From Saprospiraceae bacterium (lineage in GTDB: Bacteria > Bacteroidota > Bacteroidia > Chitinophagales > Saprospiraceae): a DNA stretch of 64,000 bases. Of the stretch, positions 1-8,679 are shown piece after piece (position 1 is the stretch's first letter; every line of letters begins with the position of its first letter). The position numbers and the translations under genes were made by a program. The stretch lies in assembly GCA_030729925.1 (NCBI GenBank), contig JANQWK010000016.1:1-64000 (forward strand), read 5' to 3'. The notes under the pieces are model-generated. The model was not told where the DNA came from. It was given only the letters and a program-made list of their open reading frames with translations, and did not search any database.

Positions 1-49
1 AATAAGGGTAATCAGGTGCAAGGCACCTTAAGGTGCCTTGCACCTGATT
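1..49 (+). repeat. Dispersed palindromic repeat, copy 1 (cut by window edge)
   Basis: A perfect 40-nt palindrome spans 10-49, with a core of 34 nt at 13-46 that begins CAGGTGCAAGGCACCTT. It is preceded by AATAAGGGTAAT, the same left flank found at copies 2 (8396-8502) and 3 (30761-30863, opposite strand). The rest of the left flank would lie outside the window. The core ends 232 nt upstream of the glgP start on the same strand. It could be a REP/MITE-like element or a structured RNA leader; no transposase is nearby. Confidence 0.85.
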
Positions 50-278
50 CTTAAAAATCTATAAATCAATAATTTAATTCATTTTTTTTACCTTTTTCCT
101 GCAATTATCCATTGCTTTTGGAAAGTGTGCGGTATCACTAGCTGTTTGTGGAACAGTTCTTTTACCTCAGAAAAAGGGGGCTTGGGGTTGTCGCTGCCGA
201 CTATTTTTCTCAATTTTGCCTTCCTTTTGGCAGCCCTAAACCAGATTCTTTTTTCAAGCTACAAATTCGTTATTGCTC

Positions 279-2807
279 ATGATTGCACAATCCAACGAGA
301 AGGATGCATTTTTGAAAAAGGTGTACCTGGAAAGCAGGTTGCCCGAGCCGCTTCATGCTTTATACGACCTTGCACACAACCTGTGGTGGTCCTGGAACGA
401 CGCGGGTGAAAGTTTGTTTCGCTCCATTGACCCCCTTGCATGGGAGAGCCTGGAACAAAACCCCGTGGCCATGCTGGATCAAATTACCCGGGATAAGGCA
501 ACTCGTCTGATCGCAGATCAGGCGTTTATGGACAACATGAACCGGGTAAAGGCCGCATTTGATCATTATATGTCGGTGCCGCGGGCGGCTGACGCCGAAA
601 AAATTGCCTATTTCTGTATGGAGTACGGGCTTAAGTTGTCTTTGCACCTGTATTCCGGCGGTCTGGGTATCCTGGCGGGGGATTATCTAAAGGAGGCCAG
701 CGATCAAAACAAAGATATGGTGGCGATCGGACTCCTCTACAAATACGGGTATTTCCAGCAGGCGATCTCCCTGTATGGCGAGCAGGTACACAATTATCCG
801 GCGCAAGAACTGACCAAGTTGCCTTACTATCCGGTTCGGAATGCCAACGGGGAGTGGCTGAAGGTGTTTGTGAGCTGGCAGGGTCGGAAAATCTGGGCGA
901 AAATCTGGGAGACCCGCGTAGGGCGGATTTCGCTGTATTTGCTGGATGCCGATTTGGATGAGAACAATTGGGAAGACCGCAGCTTGACGCACCATCTATA
1001 CGGTGGGGATACCGAACACCGACTCAAGCAGGAGATCTTGCTGGGGATTGGTGGTGTCCGCATCCTGGAAACCCTGGGCATCAAGCCGGAGGTGTTCCAC
1101 TGCAACGAAGGTCATGCCGCCTTCATGGGATTGGAGCGAATTCGGGTACTCACAGCAAAAGAAAAACTGTCCTTCGATGAGGCCCTGGAATACGTGCGCG
1201 CTTCTTCTTTGTTTACGACCCATACACCGGTACCAGCCGGGCATGATTATTTTTCCGAGCACCACCTGGGCTATTATCTGTTTGATTATGTGCGCTCGTT
1301 GGGGATCAGCTGGGAGCGTTTTATGGCTATGGGCAAACTCGAACCCCATAATCCGGCCGAATTGTTCTCTATGAGTCATCTGGCCATCAGACTCTGCCGG
1401 GCTGTCAACGGCGTGAGCAAACTGCACGGAAAGGTTTCCCGGGAGATGTTTAACAACCTGTATCCCGACTACGACTCGGAGGAGTTGTACATCGGGCATG
1501 TGACCAATGGCGTGCATTACCCCACCTGGGTCGCTCATGAGTGGAAAGCCCTTAGCGGCAACGCCAGTAGCCATTTGGAAGGCTTAACAGCCCTTTCCGA
1601 CGAACAAATTTTTCGGGTAAGAACAGGCTTGAAGAAGAAATTGATCCGCTTTGTAAAGGAGCAGTTGCAATCCGACCTCACCCGCCGGGGAGAAAGTCCG
1701 CGGTTTATCTTCGAGGTATTGAACCAAATCAGCGAAAACGCACTGGTCATTGGTTTTGCCCGTCGTTTTGCCACTTATAAAAGAGCCAATCTTCTGTTCA
1801 AAAACCTGGATCGCCTGCGAGAGCTTATCAGCAATGCCCAGCGGCCGGTGTTGTTTTTGTATTCGGGAAAAGCGCATCCCGCTGATAAAGGCGGACAGGC
1901 GCTGATCCAAAAGATTGTCAACATCTCCAGAGAGCCGGAATTCCGCGGTAAGATTGTTTTCCTGGAAAACTACAACGTAGAAATCGCCAAAATGATGGTT
2001 CAGGGAGTAGATCTGTGGCTCAATACGCCCACTCGCGACCAAGAGGCTTCCGGTACCAGCGGCATGAAGGCGGCCCTCAACGGGGTACTCAATTTTAGCG
2101 TCCTCGATGGCTGGTGGGTAGAAGGTTATCAGGAAGGAGCCGGCTGGGCTTTGCCCCTGGAGCGTACTTACAAAGATCAGGCGCTGCAGGACGAACTGGA
2201 CGCGGAGGCGATTTTCAACACCCTGGAGTATGAAATCATTCCGGCGTATTTTGATCGGGACGAGGTGGGGGTTCCGTCTCGCTGGATGCAATACGTGCGC
2301 AATATCATGGGGGAAGTAGGGCCATTTTTCACTACTACCCGCATGTTGCAGGAATATACCGATCAGTTTTACCGCACCCTGAAGGAGGGAGGTACCCGCT
2401 TAGCGGAAAACGACTTCGCGGGAGCGCGGAAATACCATGCCTGGAAACAGTGGATACGGGAAAACTGGGGCAACGTTCGCATATTGGACAAGTCCCTGCA
2501 GGATACCGACAACTTCGCCTTGCAGGAAGACCAGCCTTTTGAGGCAAGTGTGAAAATCCTTACCGGCAATATTGCAGCCGATCATATTGGAGGGGAAGTT
2601 GTATTTTTCAGTCGGCACGAAGACGGCTCTTTGGAGTACATCCTCTCTCAAGATATGCAGGCACAAGCCGTGCAAGCGGGTGAAATGAGTTTTCATTGCA
2701 GTTTTCGACCCAATATCTCCGGTGTATATGAATTTGGAATCCGGTTGTTTCCCCAACACCCCTGGATGCCGCATCGGCAGGATCTGGACTTAGTGATGTG
2801 GGTTTAA
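279..2807 (+). CDS. glgP: Glycogen / alpha-glucan phosphorylase (GT35, TIGR02094 type)
   Basis: Cytoplasmic PLP enzyme that releases glucose-1-phosphate from glycogen or other alpha-1,4-glucans. The 842-residue protein opens with the DUF3417-like N-terminal region (NLWWSWN motif near residue 30) typical of the short-type alpha-glucan phosphorylases rather than the GlgP/MalP type. The PLP-lysine segment EASGTSGMKAALNG is present, with the lysine at about residue 597. The ATG at 279 is preferred over an in-frame TTG at 273. No other glycogen gene is adjacent. The upstream 230 nt carry repeat copy 1, and a bidirectional terminator follows the stop codon. Substrate preference (glycogen or maltodextrin) cannot be told from sequence. 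Confidence 0.95.
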   Translation: MIAQSNEKDAFLKKVYLESRLPEPLHALYDLAHNLWWSWNDAGESLFRSIDPLAWESLEQNPVAMLDQITRDKATRLIADQAFMDNMNRVKAAFDHYMSVPRAADAEKIAYFCMEYGLKLSLHLYSGGLGILAGDYLKEASDQNKDMVAIGLLYKYGYFQQAISLYGEQVHNYPAQELTKLPYYPVRNANGEWLKVFVSWQGRKIWAKIWETRVGRISLYLLDADLDENNWEDRSLTHHLYGGDTEHRLKQEILLGIGGVRILETLGIKPEVFHCNEGHAAFMGLERIRVLTAKEKLSFDEALEYVRASSLFTTHTPVPAGHDYFSEHHLGYYLFDYVRSLGISWERFMAMGKLEPHNPAELFSMSHLAIRLCRAVNGVSKLHGKVSREMFNNLYPDYDSEELYIGHVTNGVHYPTWVAHEWKALSGNASSHLEGLTALSDEQIFRVRTGLKKKLIRFVKEQLQSDLTRRGESPRFIFEVLNQISENALVIGFARRFATYKRANLLFKNLDRLRELISNAQRPVLFLYSGKAHPADKGGQALIQKIVNISREPEFRGKIVFLENYNVEIAKMMVQGVDLWLNTPTRDQEASGTSGMKAALNGVLNFSVLDGWWVEGYQEGAGWALPLERTYKDQALQDELDAEAIFNTLEYEIIPAYFDRDEVGVPSRWMQYVRNIMGEVGPFFTTTRMLQEYTDQFYRTLKEGGTRLAENDFAGARKYHAWKQWIRENWGNVRILDKSLQDTDNFALQEDQPFEASVKILTGNIAADHIGGEVVFFSRHEDGSLEYILSQDMQAQAVQAGEMSFHCSFRPNISGVYEFGIRLFPQHPWMPHRQDLDLVMWV

Positions 2808-2814
2808 AAAAAGC

Positions 2815-2847
2815 AAAGGGGCTTTCGGATCATCCGAAAGCCCCTTT
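2815..2847. terminator. Bidirectional Rho-independent terminator
   Basis: A 16-bp perfect stem (2815-2830 with 2832-2847, effective loop a few nt) is flanked by an A run on the left (2805-2812) and TTTTATTT on the right. It lies between the convergent glgP and arginine decarboxylase genes, so it can end transcripts from both sides. Confidence 0.92.
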
Positions 2848-2855
2848 TATTTGAT

Positions 2856-4253
2856 TTAATAGCCGAGCAATTTAAGCATAGACTCGGGCGTCTGATGTTC
2901 GCTGTGGACCCAGTCCACCAGATTGCCCTGTTCGTCCTTGTCAATCAGGATCAATTGCGGCGACGGGATCAGACAATGTTTGATGCCCCCATACCCGCTA
3001 ATCGCATCCTGGTAAGCTCCGGTATGAAAAAAGCCCAGGTACAATGGCTCTTCGTCGTTTGGACTGATCGTAGGCAGATAGACCTGGCTTTCGTGCACCT
3101 CTGAATTGTAATAATCGGAATTATCGCAAGTAAGTCCCCCGATATTCACCCTTCGGTAATCGTTGTTCCACTTGTTGATCGGCAACAAAATAAAACGCTC
3201 TCCAATGCCCCAGGTATCGGGCAGGGTAGTCATGAGAGAATTATCAATCATGTACCACATCTCCGAATCGTTTTGCTGTTTTTGGGCAATTACCGAGAAG
3301 ATCGTTGCCCCGCTCTCGCCCACCGTATATTTGCCGAACTCGGTGTAGATATCCGGTTCGGGAATACCCGCTTCCTCGCAGGCATCCTGGATCATTTTCA
3401 CGATCTCCTTTACCATGTACTTGTAATCAAACTCAAAGCCCAGCGAATTGCGGATCGGCATACCCCCACCGATATTGATGGCGGTCAGATCCGGAGCCTG
3501 TGGCTTCAGTTCGCAGTACAAGCGGATCGCTTTTTTCAATTCGCCCCAGTAGTACAAACTATCCTTGATCCCCTTATCCACAAAGAAATGCAGCATCTTT
3601 AGCTTGAAGCGGGGATTGGAAGCAATTTTTTCCTGATAAAACTGAACGATCTGCGAGTGTCGGATCCCCAATCGGGAAGTATAAAACTCAAAATTGGGTT
3701 CCTCCTCCGTCGCAATCCTAATGCCCAGCTGCACCTCGCCTTTGACATTTTTCTCGTAGTAATCCACTTCGTGAAAATTATCACACACGGGAATTACGTT
3801 GTGGAAGCCATCATTGATCAGGTCTGCAATTTTGCTCAGGTAATTTTCCGGCTTGAACCCATTGCACACAATGGTAATATCCTTGTTGAGCTTTTTCTTT
3901 TTGTACAAGCTGCGGATCAGATCAATATCGTAGGAAGAGGAGATCTCCAGATCAGCCCCCAGTTCCAGCACCTCTTCCAGCACATACCGGAAGTGGTTGC
4001 TCTTCGTACAGTAACAAAAGTAGTACTTCCCGCTGTACCCGGAGGTATTCATGGCTCTGGCAAACATATTCCGGGCGCGTTTGACCTGCGACCGGATTTT
4101 GGGCAGGTAACTAATCCGCAAAGGCGTGCCATACTTTCGGATCAAGTGTATCAACGGGATACCGTTGAAGAGCAAATAACCATTCTCGATGTCAAATCCA
4201 TCTTGTGGAAAATAAAAAGTCTGGTCAATCAGGTCAAAATAATTGTTCGTCAC
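2856..4253 (-). CDS. Arginine decarboxylase, PLP fold type III (Bacteroidota biosynthetic family)
   Basis: Predicted cytoplasmic decarboxylase converting arginine to agmatine, the first step of polyamine synthesis by the agmatine route. The 465-residue protein resembles the Bacteroidota family throughout: N-terminal YFDLIDQTFYFPQ, PLP lysine K84 in CYCTKSNHF, the glycine-rich phosphate-binding stretch INIGGGMPIRNS, and C-terminal GYGGIKHCLIPSPQ. It is much shorter than the E. coli SpeA type (about 650 aa). The start is a GTG at 4253; there is no ATG nearby in frame that keeps the conserved N-terminus. No agmatine deiminase or N-carbamoylputrescine amidase gene is adjacent. Related diaminopimelate or carboxynorspermidine decarboxylases are less likely. 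Confidence 0.85.
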   Translation of the reverse strand: MTNNYFDLIDQTFYFPQDGFDIENGYLLFNGIPLIHLIRKYGTPLRISYLPKIRSQVKRARNMFARAMNTSGYSGKYYFCYCTKSNHFRYVLEEVLELGADLEISSSYDIDLIRSLYKKKKLNKDITIVCNGFKPENYLSKIADLINDGFHNVIPVCDNFHEVDYYEKNVKGEVQLGIRIATEEEPNFEFYTSRLGIRHSQIVQFYQEKIASNPRFKLKMLHFFVDKGIKDSLYYWGELKKAIRLYCELKPQAPDLTAINIGGGMPIRNSLGFEFDYKYMVKEIVKMIQDACEEAGIPEPDIYTEFGKYTVGESGATIFSVIAQKQQNDSEMWYMIDNSLMTTLPDTWGIGERFILLPINKWNNDYRRVNIGGLTCDNSDYYNSEVHESQVYLPTISPNDEEPLYLGFFHTGAYQDAISGYGGIKHCLIPSPQLILIDKDEQGNLVDWVHSEHQTPESMLKLLGY

Positions 4254-4390
4254 TTCCTACATAAATTTGAATAAGTCAGCTAATATTGTTAATATTTAGA
4301 GCCTTGGAAGGATATCCGCTTCCCGGTTTCCGAACCCTGATTGAGGCTGATGTCGGAAGCTGGCACAGACAGATCAAAGATTTGACTGGC

Positions 4391-4410
4391 ACCCTGTTCG
4401 TTTACAGGGT
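4391..4410. other. Short hairpin in a divergent intergenic region
   Basis: ACCCTG (4391-4396) pairs with CAGGGT (4405-4410) over an 8-nt loop, followed by GTTTTG. It sits between the divergent decarboxylase and MazG-like genes, an odd place for a terminator. It may be a weak attenuator or have no function. Confidence 0.35.
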
Positions 4411-4489
4411 GTTTTGAAATCCATGCAAAAGTAATTTTAAATCTGAATTTAGGGGATAAAATATTTTAAATTTAGCGATTAAAAAGGAC

Positions 4490-4966
4490 ATGGACAAATT
4501 AGATGTACTGAATCAGGTAGCGGAATTTCACCGAACTTTCCGGCATCCCATAGAACCCTTGCCCGTAATTCCTGCCGAAGATCGCTGTCAGCTTCGACTG
4601 AATTTGCTGGCAGAGGAGTTGAAAGAATTGGAAAGCGCGGTTGCGGAAAAGGATATTGTAGCAGTCGCAGATGCACTTTGCGACATTCAGTATGTGTTGT
4701 CGGGCGCAGTGCTGGAATTTGGACTGGGTGAAAAATTCAGGAGCTTGTTTGAAGAGGTACAGCGCTCCAATATGAGCAAAATCTGCCACAGCAGGGAGGA
4801 GGCGCTTGCCACAGTGGCTTATTACGAGCAAGAACGCGGGTTTGCCTGCTACATCCGCGAGGAGGACGGACACTTCCTGGTGTATCGGGAAGGCGACCAC
4901 AAAACCCTGAAGTCGGTGAATTATTCTCCGGCAGATCTGAAAGCAATTCTCGAATCAGGGGAATAG
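4490..4966 (+). CDS. MazG/PRA-PH-like nucleoside triphosphate pyrophosphohydrolase
   Basis: A 158-residue all-alpha NTP-PPase family protein. The metal-binding signature of the family is visible as EELKEL (about residues 43-48) and DALCDIQY (about 61-68), with an alpha-helical repeat continuing to GAVLEFG. Members hydrolyse (d)NTPs or related nucleotides to the monophosphate and pyrophosphate; the substrate of this one cannot be read from sequence. The ATG at 4490 follows AAAAAGGAC, a usable ribosome-binding site. It stands alone, divergent from the arginine decarboxylase, with the peptidase gene 58 nt downstream. Confidence 0.8.
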   Translation: MDKLDVLNQVAEFHRTFRHPIEPLPVIPAEDRCQLRLNLLAEELKELESAVAEKDIVAVADALCDIQYVLSGAVLEFGLGEKFRSLFEEVQRSNMSKICHSREEALATVAYYEQERGFACYIREEDGHFLVYREGDHKTLKSVNYSPADLKAILESGE

Positions 4967-5024
4967 CAGCAGCTACCCCAACTTCATACAAACCTATCTT
5001 TTGATTACTGTTTAAACCAACAAC

Positions 5025-6539
5025 ATGAAACGTTTTTTTGCACTTCTTTTGCTGATCCTGTCCACTTTTGGCCTTCAGGCTCAGTCTTTTCCTTACCCCG
5101 AACTCGCGCTGCAGCAGTCTTTTGTCGAAGGCCACATGCGCTTCCTGGCTTCCGATGCGCTTCAGGGACGCCGCACAGGTGAGCCGGGCAACAACATGGC
5201 CGCCCACTACCTGGCAAGTTATTTTGAGGCCTATGGCCTAAAAAAGGCTCCCGGGATGGATAGCTACCTGCAGTCGTTTAACCTGGAAAACAGGGTTAAG
5301 CCGGCCAGCGGGCACTTGAAAATTGCCGGCAAGGACTACAAACAGGGCAGCAACTTGCTTTTGCTGTCAGGCGCACCCGCCAATGCAGCTTCCGCAAAGG
5401 TTGTTTTTGCCAACCACGGCATGATAGACCCGGAAAAGGGAATAGACGACTATGCGGGTCTGGATGTGAAGGGCAAAGTGGTGCTGGTCTTGGCTGGAAC
5501 GCAGGAAAACAGCGATTTTCAGACTGTTTTTCGCATGGCACGCCGACAGTCCAAGCAGCGCATTGCTGCCGAAAAGGGCGCATTGGCCTTGATTGAAATC
5601 TACACGCTTTCTTATCCCTGGGATATCTTTTCTAATCTTTTTGGCGGCAGCCGACCTACCCTCAAAAGCGACGGGGGAGAAGAAGCCGGATCTTCGCTGG
5701 TGTATGGCTGGCTCAATGAGCCCGATAAGGCGATGATCAATAAGCTCAGCAACATGAACGACAAAAAAGTGAGTTTTGCATCTTCCGGGGCAGCTGTGGA
5801 AGATGTGCCCACTCAGAATGTGATCGGCTGGATTGAAGGAACAGATCCCGAGCTTAAAGATGAGTTTGTGGTACTCACTGCCCATTACGACCACGTGGGC
5901 ACGGGCAAGAGCAATGATCCCCAAAGCCAGGATACGATATTCAACGGTGCCCGTGATAATGGTCTGGGCACAGTATCTGTCCTCGCTGCTGCCAAGTCTT
6001 TGGTCGAAGCACCTACGAAAAGATCTGTCCTCCTGATAGCATTGACGGGTGAAGAAATCGGTCTCCTTGGTGCGAGGTATTATACCGAAAATCCGGTAGT
6101 ACCCCTCGAAAAAACCATCTTCAACCTCAACTCGGACAATGCCGGGTACAACGACACTGAACTGATTTCCATCATCGGGTTTGGTCGTACAGGAACCGAC
6201 CAACAGGTAAAAACTGGGGTAGAGGCAGTAGGACTAAAAGTTTTTCCCGATCCTGCACCCGAACAAGGCCTGTTTGATCGTTCAGATAATGTGCAGTTTG
6301 CTTCCAAAGGGGTGCCCTGCATCACCTTCAGTGGCGGATTTAAGGATTTTGATGCAGAACTCTCAAAATACTACCACCAGGTGACCGATGATGCTGATAG
6401 TCTGGATTTCGGATACGTACTCAAATATTGTCAGTCTTACGCCCACGTAGCGCGCTGGATTGCCAATATGGAAGGCCGACCGGTCTGGGCAGCGGGCGAC
6501 AAATACGAAGCCGCCGGCAAGGAGTTGTACAAAAACTAA
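5025..6539 (+). CDS. Secreted M28 family zinc metallopeptidase with PA-like insert
   Basis: Exported peptidase of 504 residues, probably an aminopeptidase. An N-terminal signal peptide (residues 1-20, ending LQAQS) directs it out of the cytoplasm. The stretch at about 90-250 resembles a protease-associated insert. The five M28 zinc ligands are all present: H287 in HYDH, D311 in GARDNG, E343/E344 in GEE, D371 in SDNAG and H451 in YYHQVTDD. The catalytic site therefore looks intact. There is no C-terminal sorting domain, so it may stay in the periplasm. It is followed after 19 nt by the unrecognised secreted protein at 6559 and is probably co-transcribed with it. Confidence 0.9.
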   Translation: MKRFFALLLLILSTFGLQAQSFPYPELALQQSFVEGHMRFLASDALQGRRTGEPGNNMAAHYLASYFEAYGLKKAPGMDSYLQSFNLENRVKPASGHLKIAGKDYKQGSNLLLLSGAPANAASAKVVFANHGMIDPEKGIDDYAGLDVKGKVVLVLAGTQENSDFQTVFRMARRQSKQRIAAEKGALALIEIYTLSYPWDIFSNLFGGSRPTLKSDGGEEAGSSLVYGWLNEPDKAMINKLSNMNDKKVSFASSGAAVEDVPTQNVIGWIEGTDPELKDEFVVLTAHYDHVGTGKSNDPQSQDTIFNGARDNGLGTVSVLAAAKSLVEAPTKRSVLLIALTGEEIGLLGARYYTENPVVPLEKTIFNLNSDNAGYNDTELISIIGFGRTGTDQQVKTGVEAVGLKVFPDPAPEQGLFDRSDNVQFASKGVPCITFSGGFKDFDAELSKYYHQVTDDADSLDFGYVLKYCQSYAHVARWIANMEGRPVWAAGDKYEAAGKELYKN

Positions 6540-6558
6540 AATTTTAAACCACACAAGG

Positions 6559-8340
6559 ATGACTTTCCGCAGTATTTTGCTTTTTGGATGGAGTTGCATG
6601 GTTGCATATTTGCCGGCCTACGGCCAAAACCTGGATAAGTACAGCGACAAGCTGGAAGCGTACCGGGCCGAAAACTGGCCTCCGCTCAAAGTACATTCCC
6701 GATATTCACTGGGCTATGCTTTGCAAAATACCTTCAAAAAACATGCAGACTACTGCGGATTCGTCGCCCGACCCGGCAAACGGGATTTTGTGCCTTCCGA
6801 TATTACCCGATTTCTCGGGAAAAGGGATCTTCGTACCCAGGTAGAGGTAGCAGATATCAAGGGCGGGGGACTGATGTACTACGTCTTCAACCGCAATGAA
6901 AAAAACATGCTGTTCAACGATGTTCAGTTCGTGCCTACCCGCCTGCTTCAGCCCGGCAATTCCCAAGATCTTTTTGAGGTGGATCCCGACAGCAATTTTG
7001 ATACGTATGTGCTGACCAAAACCTGCGGCGGTTACCTGAAAGCCGCTCTCGATGCCGGCATAGAGCCGCCTTACTCGGCCTTTCGAGCTGCTTTTGAGAC
7101 CGACAGCAAGCGCGAGTCCACCGTTTTTGCCCTTTCGGGCTCTTTCGTGTCGCCCCTGAAGGCCATACTCGACGCCAACGATGCCCGGACTACCGCGCTG
7201 ATGTTCGAACTTTGGAAATTTTATGCCGATCATCCCGGCTATATCGGCAATGCCTATTACCTCCAGCAGTTTGAAGGGGTCATGATTCGCCACGTGAGCA
7301 GCGCAGAAGAGAATCAGCGCCTCGAGCGAAGCGTGGGACTGAATGTAAACGTTCCTTTTGGGCCCGAATTTCAGGCCTCGCTGAATGTCGCCAACACCCG
7401 CGGCACTACTTTTTCAGGTACCGACTGGGAAACCATCGTGTATGCAGATTTTGATATGAATTACACCAAAGACCAACTGTTTGCTCCCCTGCCAAGCCCG
7501 GAAGAAATAGCAGCTTATTTCAGCAATCTCCGACCCGTGTACGAAAAATCGCGCGATCACCTGCTCATGACCGAGGGCACGCCACATATACACCATTTGT
7601 GGATCGAAGGGATGCCGGATTTTATGGCCAACAGCCCCTGGGAACTGGAACAGGTTGGCTCAGGCGTGTATCAGGGCACACCCATGCTTCAGTCGGGGCA
7701 TTACACCGACAAAAACGACAAATCCAGCGGTGGTCGCTTTACCGTTACCGGAAAACCCGATCCCGCTAATTTTTCCGGAGATCTGGGCAACCGGCCCGGA
7801 AAATTGGCCCTTTCTTATGTGTTGAAAAGCGCCCGAGCCGTCAACGGGGTTCATATCCGCATGCCGGTCAGCGAAGAAATTCAAACCAGTGCTCACCCGA
7901 TAGCCACCCTTTCCGACGGGGAATTTGACCTCACCAAAAAAGAAAACCGCAGGTTTGCCCTGCAATGGGAGTTTGAGGTCAGCGTAGAAGACTTCTACAA
8001 CCCGGTGGATTTCACAGAAGTACCCTACACCTCCGGACTTCAGGTTCGCCGCAACGAAAAAAACGTGGAGGTCAGAATTGCCCGAATCCTTCCCGATGCC
8101 AAAAACAAAAAATACCTGCTTACCCTGGAAACCGAGGAGGCTTTCCCCCTGGAAAGAATAGACGACTCCAACATGGTTCACTACAGCATGTCGTTCGACA
8201 TCCACCTGAAAAGCTTGAAAGGAGGCGGAGTGTCGGTTCGACCCGTCAAGGGACGCATATTTTTACCTGCGGTAAAACCAGTGATCGTAGAACAAATATC
8301 CGGCAGCCCCATTTTGCCGTTACAGCGCAGTGGGAATTGA
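6559..8340 (+). CDS. Secreted protein of unknown function (593 aa)
   Basis: Not recognised. The start at 6559 gives a clear signal peptide (MTFRSILLFGWSCMVAYLPA, cleavage near YGQ); a longer reading from 6460 would overlap the peptidase gene and bury the signal. The mature protein is soluble-looking with no transmembrane segment. It has a mixed N-terminal half (KTCGGYLKAAL near residue 150) and a beta-rich C-terminal half from about 350, with alternating hydrophobic strands such as VEVRIARIL and KYLLTLETEE. There is no lipobox and no type IX tail. It lies 19 nt after the M28 peptidase, suggesting a shared transcript, and is followed by repeat copy 2. Confidence 0.8.
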   Translation: MTFRSILLFGWSCMVAYLPAYGQNLDKYSDKLEAYRAENWPPLKVHSRYSLGYALQNTFKKHADYCGFVARPGKRDFVPSDITRFLGKRDLRTQVEVADIKGGGLMYYVFNRNEKNMLFNDVQFVPTRLLQPGNSQDLFEVDPDSNFDTYVLTKTCGGYLKAALDAGIEPPYSAFRAAFETDSKRESTVFALSGSFVSPLKAILDANDARTTALMFELWKFYADHPGYIGNAYYLQQFEGVMIRHVSSAEENQRLERSVGLNVNVPFGPEFQASLNVANTRGTTFSGTDWETIVYADFDMNYTKDQLFAPLPSPEEIAAYFSNLRPVYEKSRDHLLMTEGTPHIHHLWIEGMPDFMANSPWELEQVGSGVYQGTPMLQSGHYTDKNDKSSGGRFTVTGKPDPANFSGDLGNRPGKLALSYVLKSARAVNGVHIRMPVSEEIQTSAHPIATLSDGEFDLTKKENRRFALQWEFEVSVEDFYNPVDFTEVPYTSGLQVRRNEKNVEVRIARILPDAKNKKYLLTLETEEAFPLERIDDSNMVHYSMSFDIHLKSLKGGGVSVRPVKGRIFLPAVKPVIVEQISGSPILPLQRSGN

Positions 8341-8679
8341 TGTAAACTGCCAACTTGCCCCAGGGTAAAATCAGCCAAACATGCGCCACTCCGACAGTTA
8401 CCTTTTTGAAGGTCGGGGTATTAATAAGGGTAATCAGGTGGAAGGCACCTTAAGGTGGCTTCCACCTGTTCTTTATCTATTTGATTTTCAATATTTTGGA
8501 TTAATTTTTTTCCGTTTTGGCACTCAAAAATGCACCTTTTCCCGGACAAAAAGGAGGAACTGGGGCAGGACGCAGCGGGGTCTTTGGTTATCAGGAGTTT
8601 GCAGCTGGTAATATTTTGGAGGGAAAGCATAAAAAATAGCTAAAAAACAATCAGCTTTGCAGGATTAAACGGAGGGTTT
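8341..8679. other. Intergenic stretch, no gene seen
   Basis: 339 nt with no credible coding region. It holds repeat copy 2 (8396-8502) and an A/T-rich leader in front of the EamA transporter. The short reading frames crossing the palindrome have no family resemblance or ribosome-binding site. CGGAGGG lies 5 nt before the transporter ATG, unusually strong for Bacteroidota. Confidence 0.7.
8396..8502 (+). repeat. Dispersed palindromic repeat, copy 2
   Basis: The left flank AGTTACCTTTTT, then GGGGTATTAATAAGGGTAAT, matches copy 3 almost base for base. The 34-nt hairpin core is at 8435-8468 and an A/T-rich tail (ATTTTCAATATTTT) follows. Relative to copies 1 and 3, core position 7 changes from C to G while its partner at position 28 changes from G to C, so pairing is kept. 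One pair (11/24) becomes G-G. The core ends 211 nt before the EamA transporter start on the same strand. Confidence 0.88.

Noticed and set aside
125-409. 94-residue reading frame over the glgP leader
   Set aside because: It overlaps glgP in another frame, has no ribosome-binding site and no family resemblance.
8381-8611. Short reading frames across repeat copy 2 on both strands
   Set aside because: They run through the palindrome; their codons are explained by the repeat and they have no start signals.
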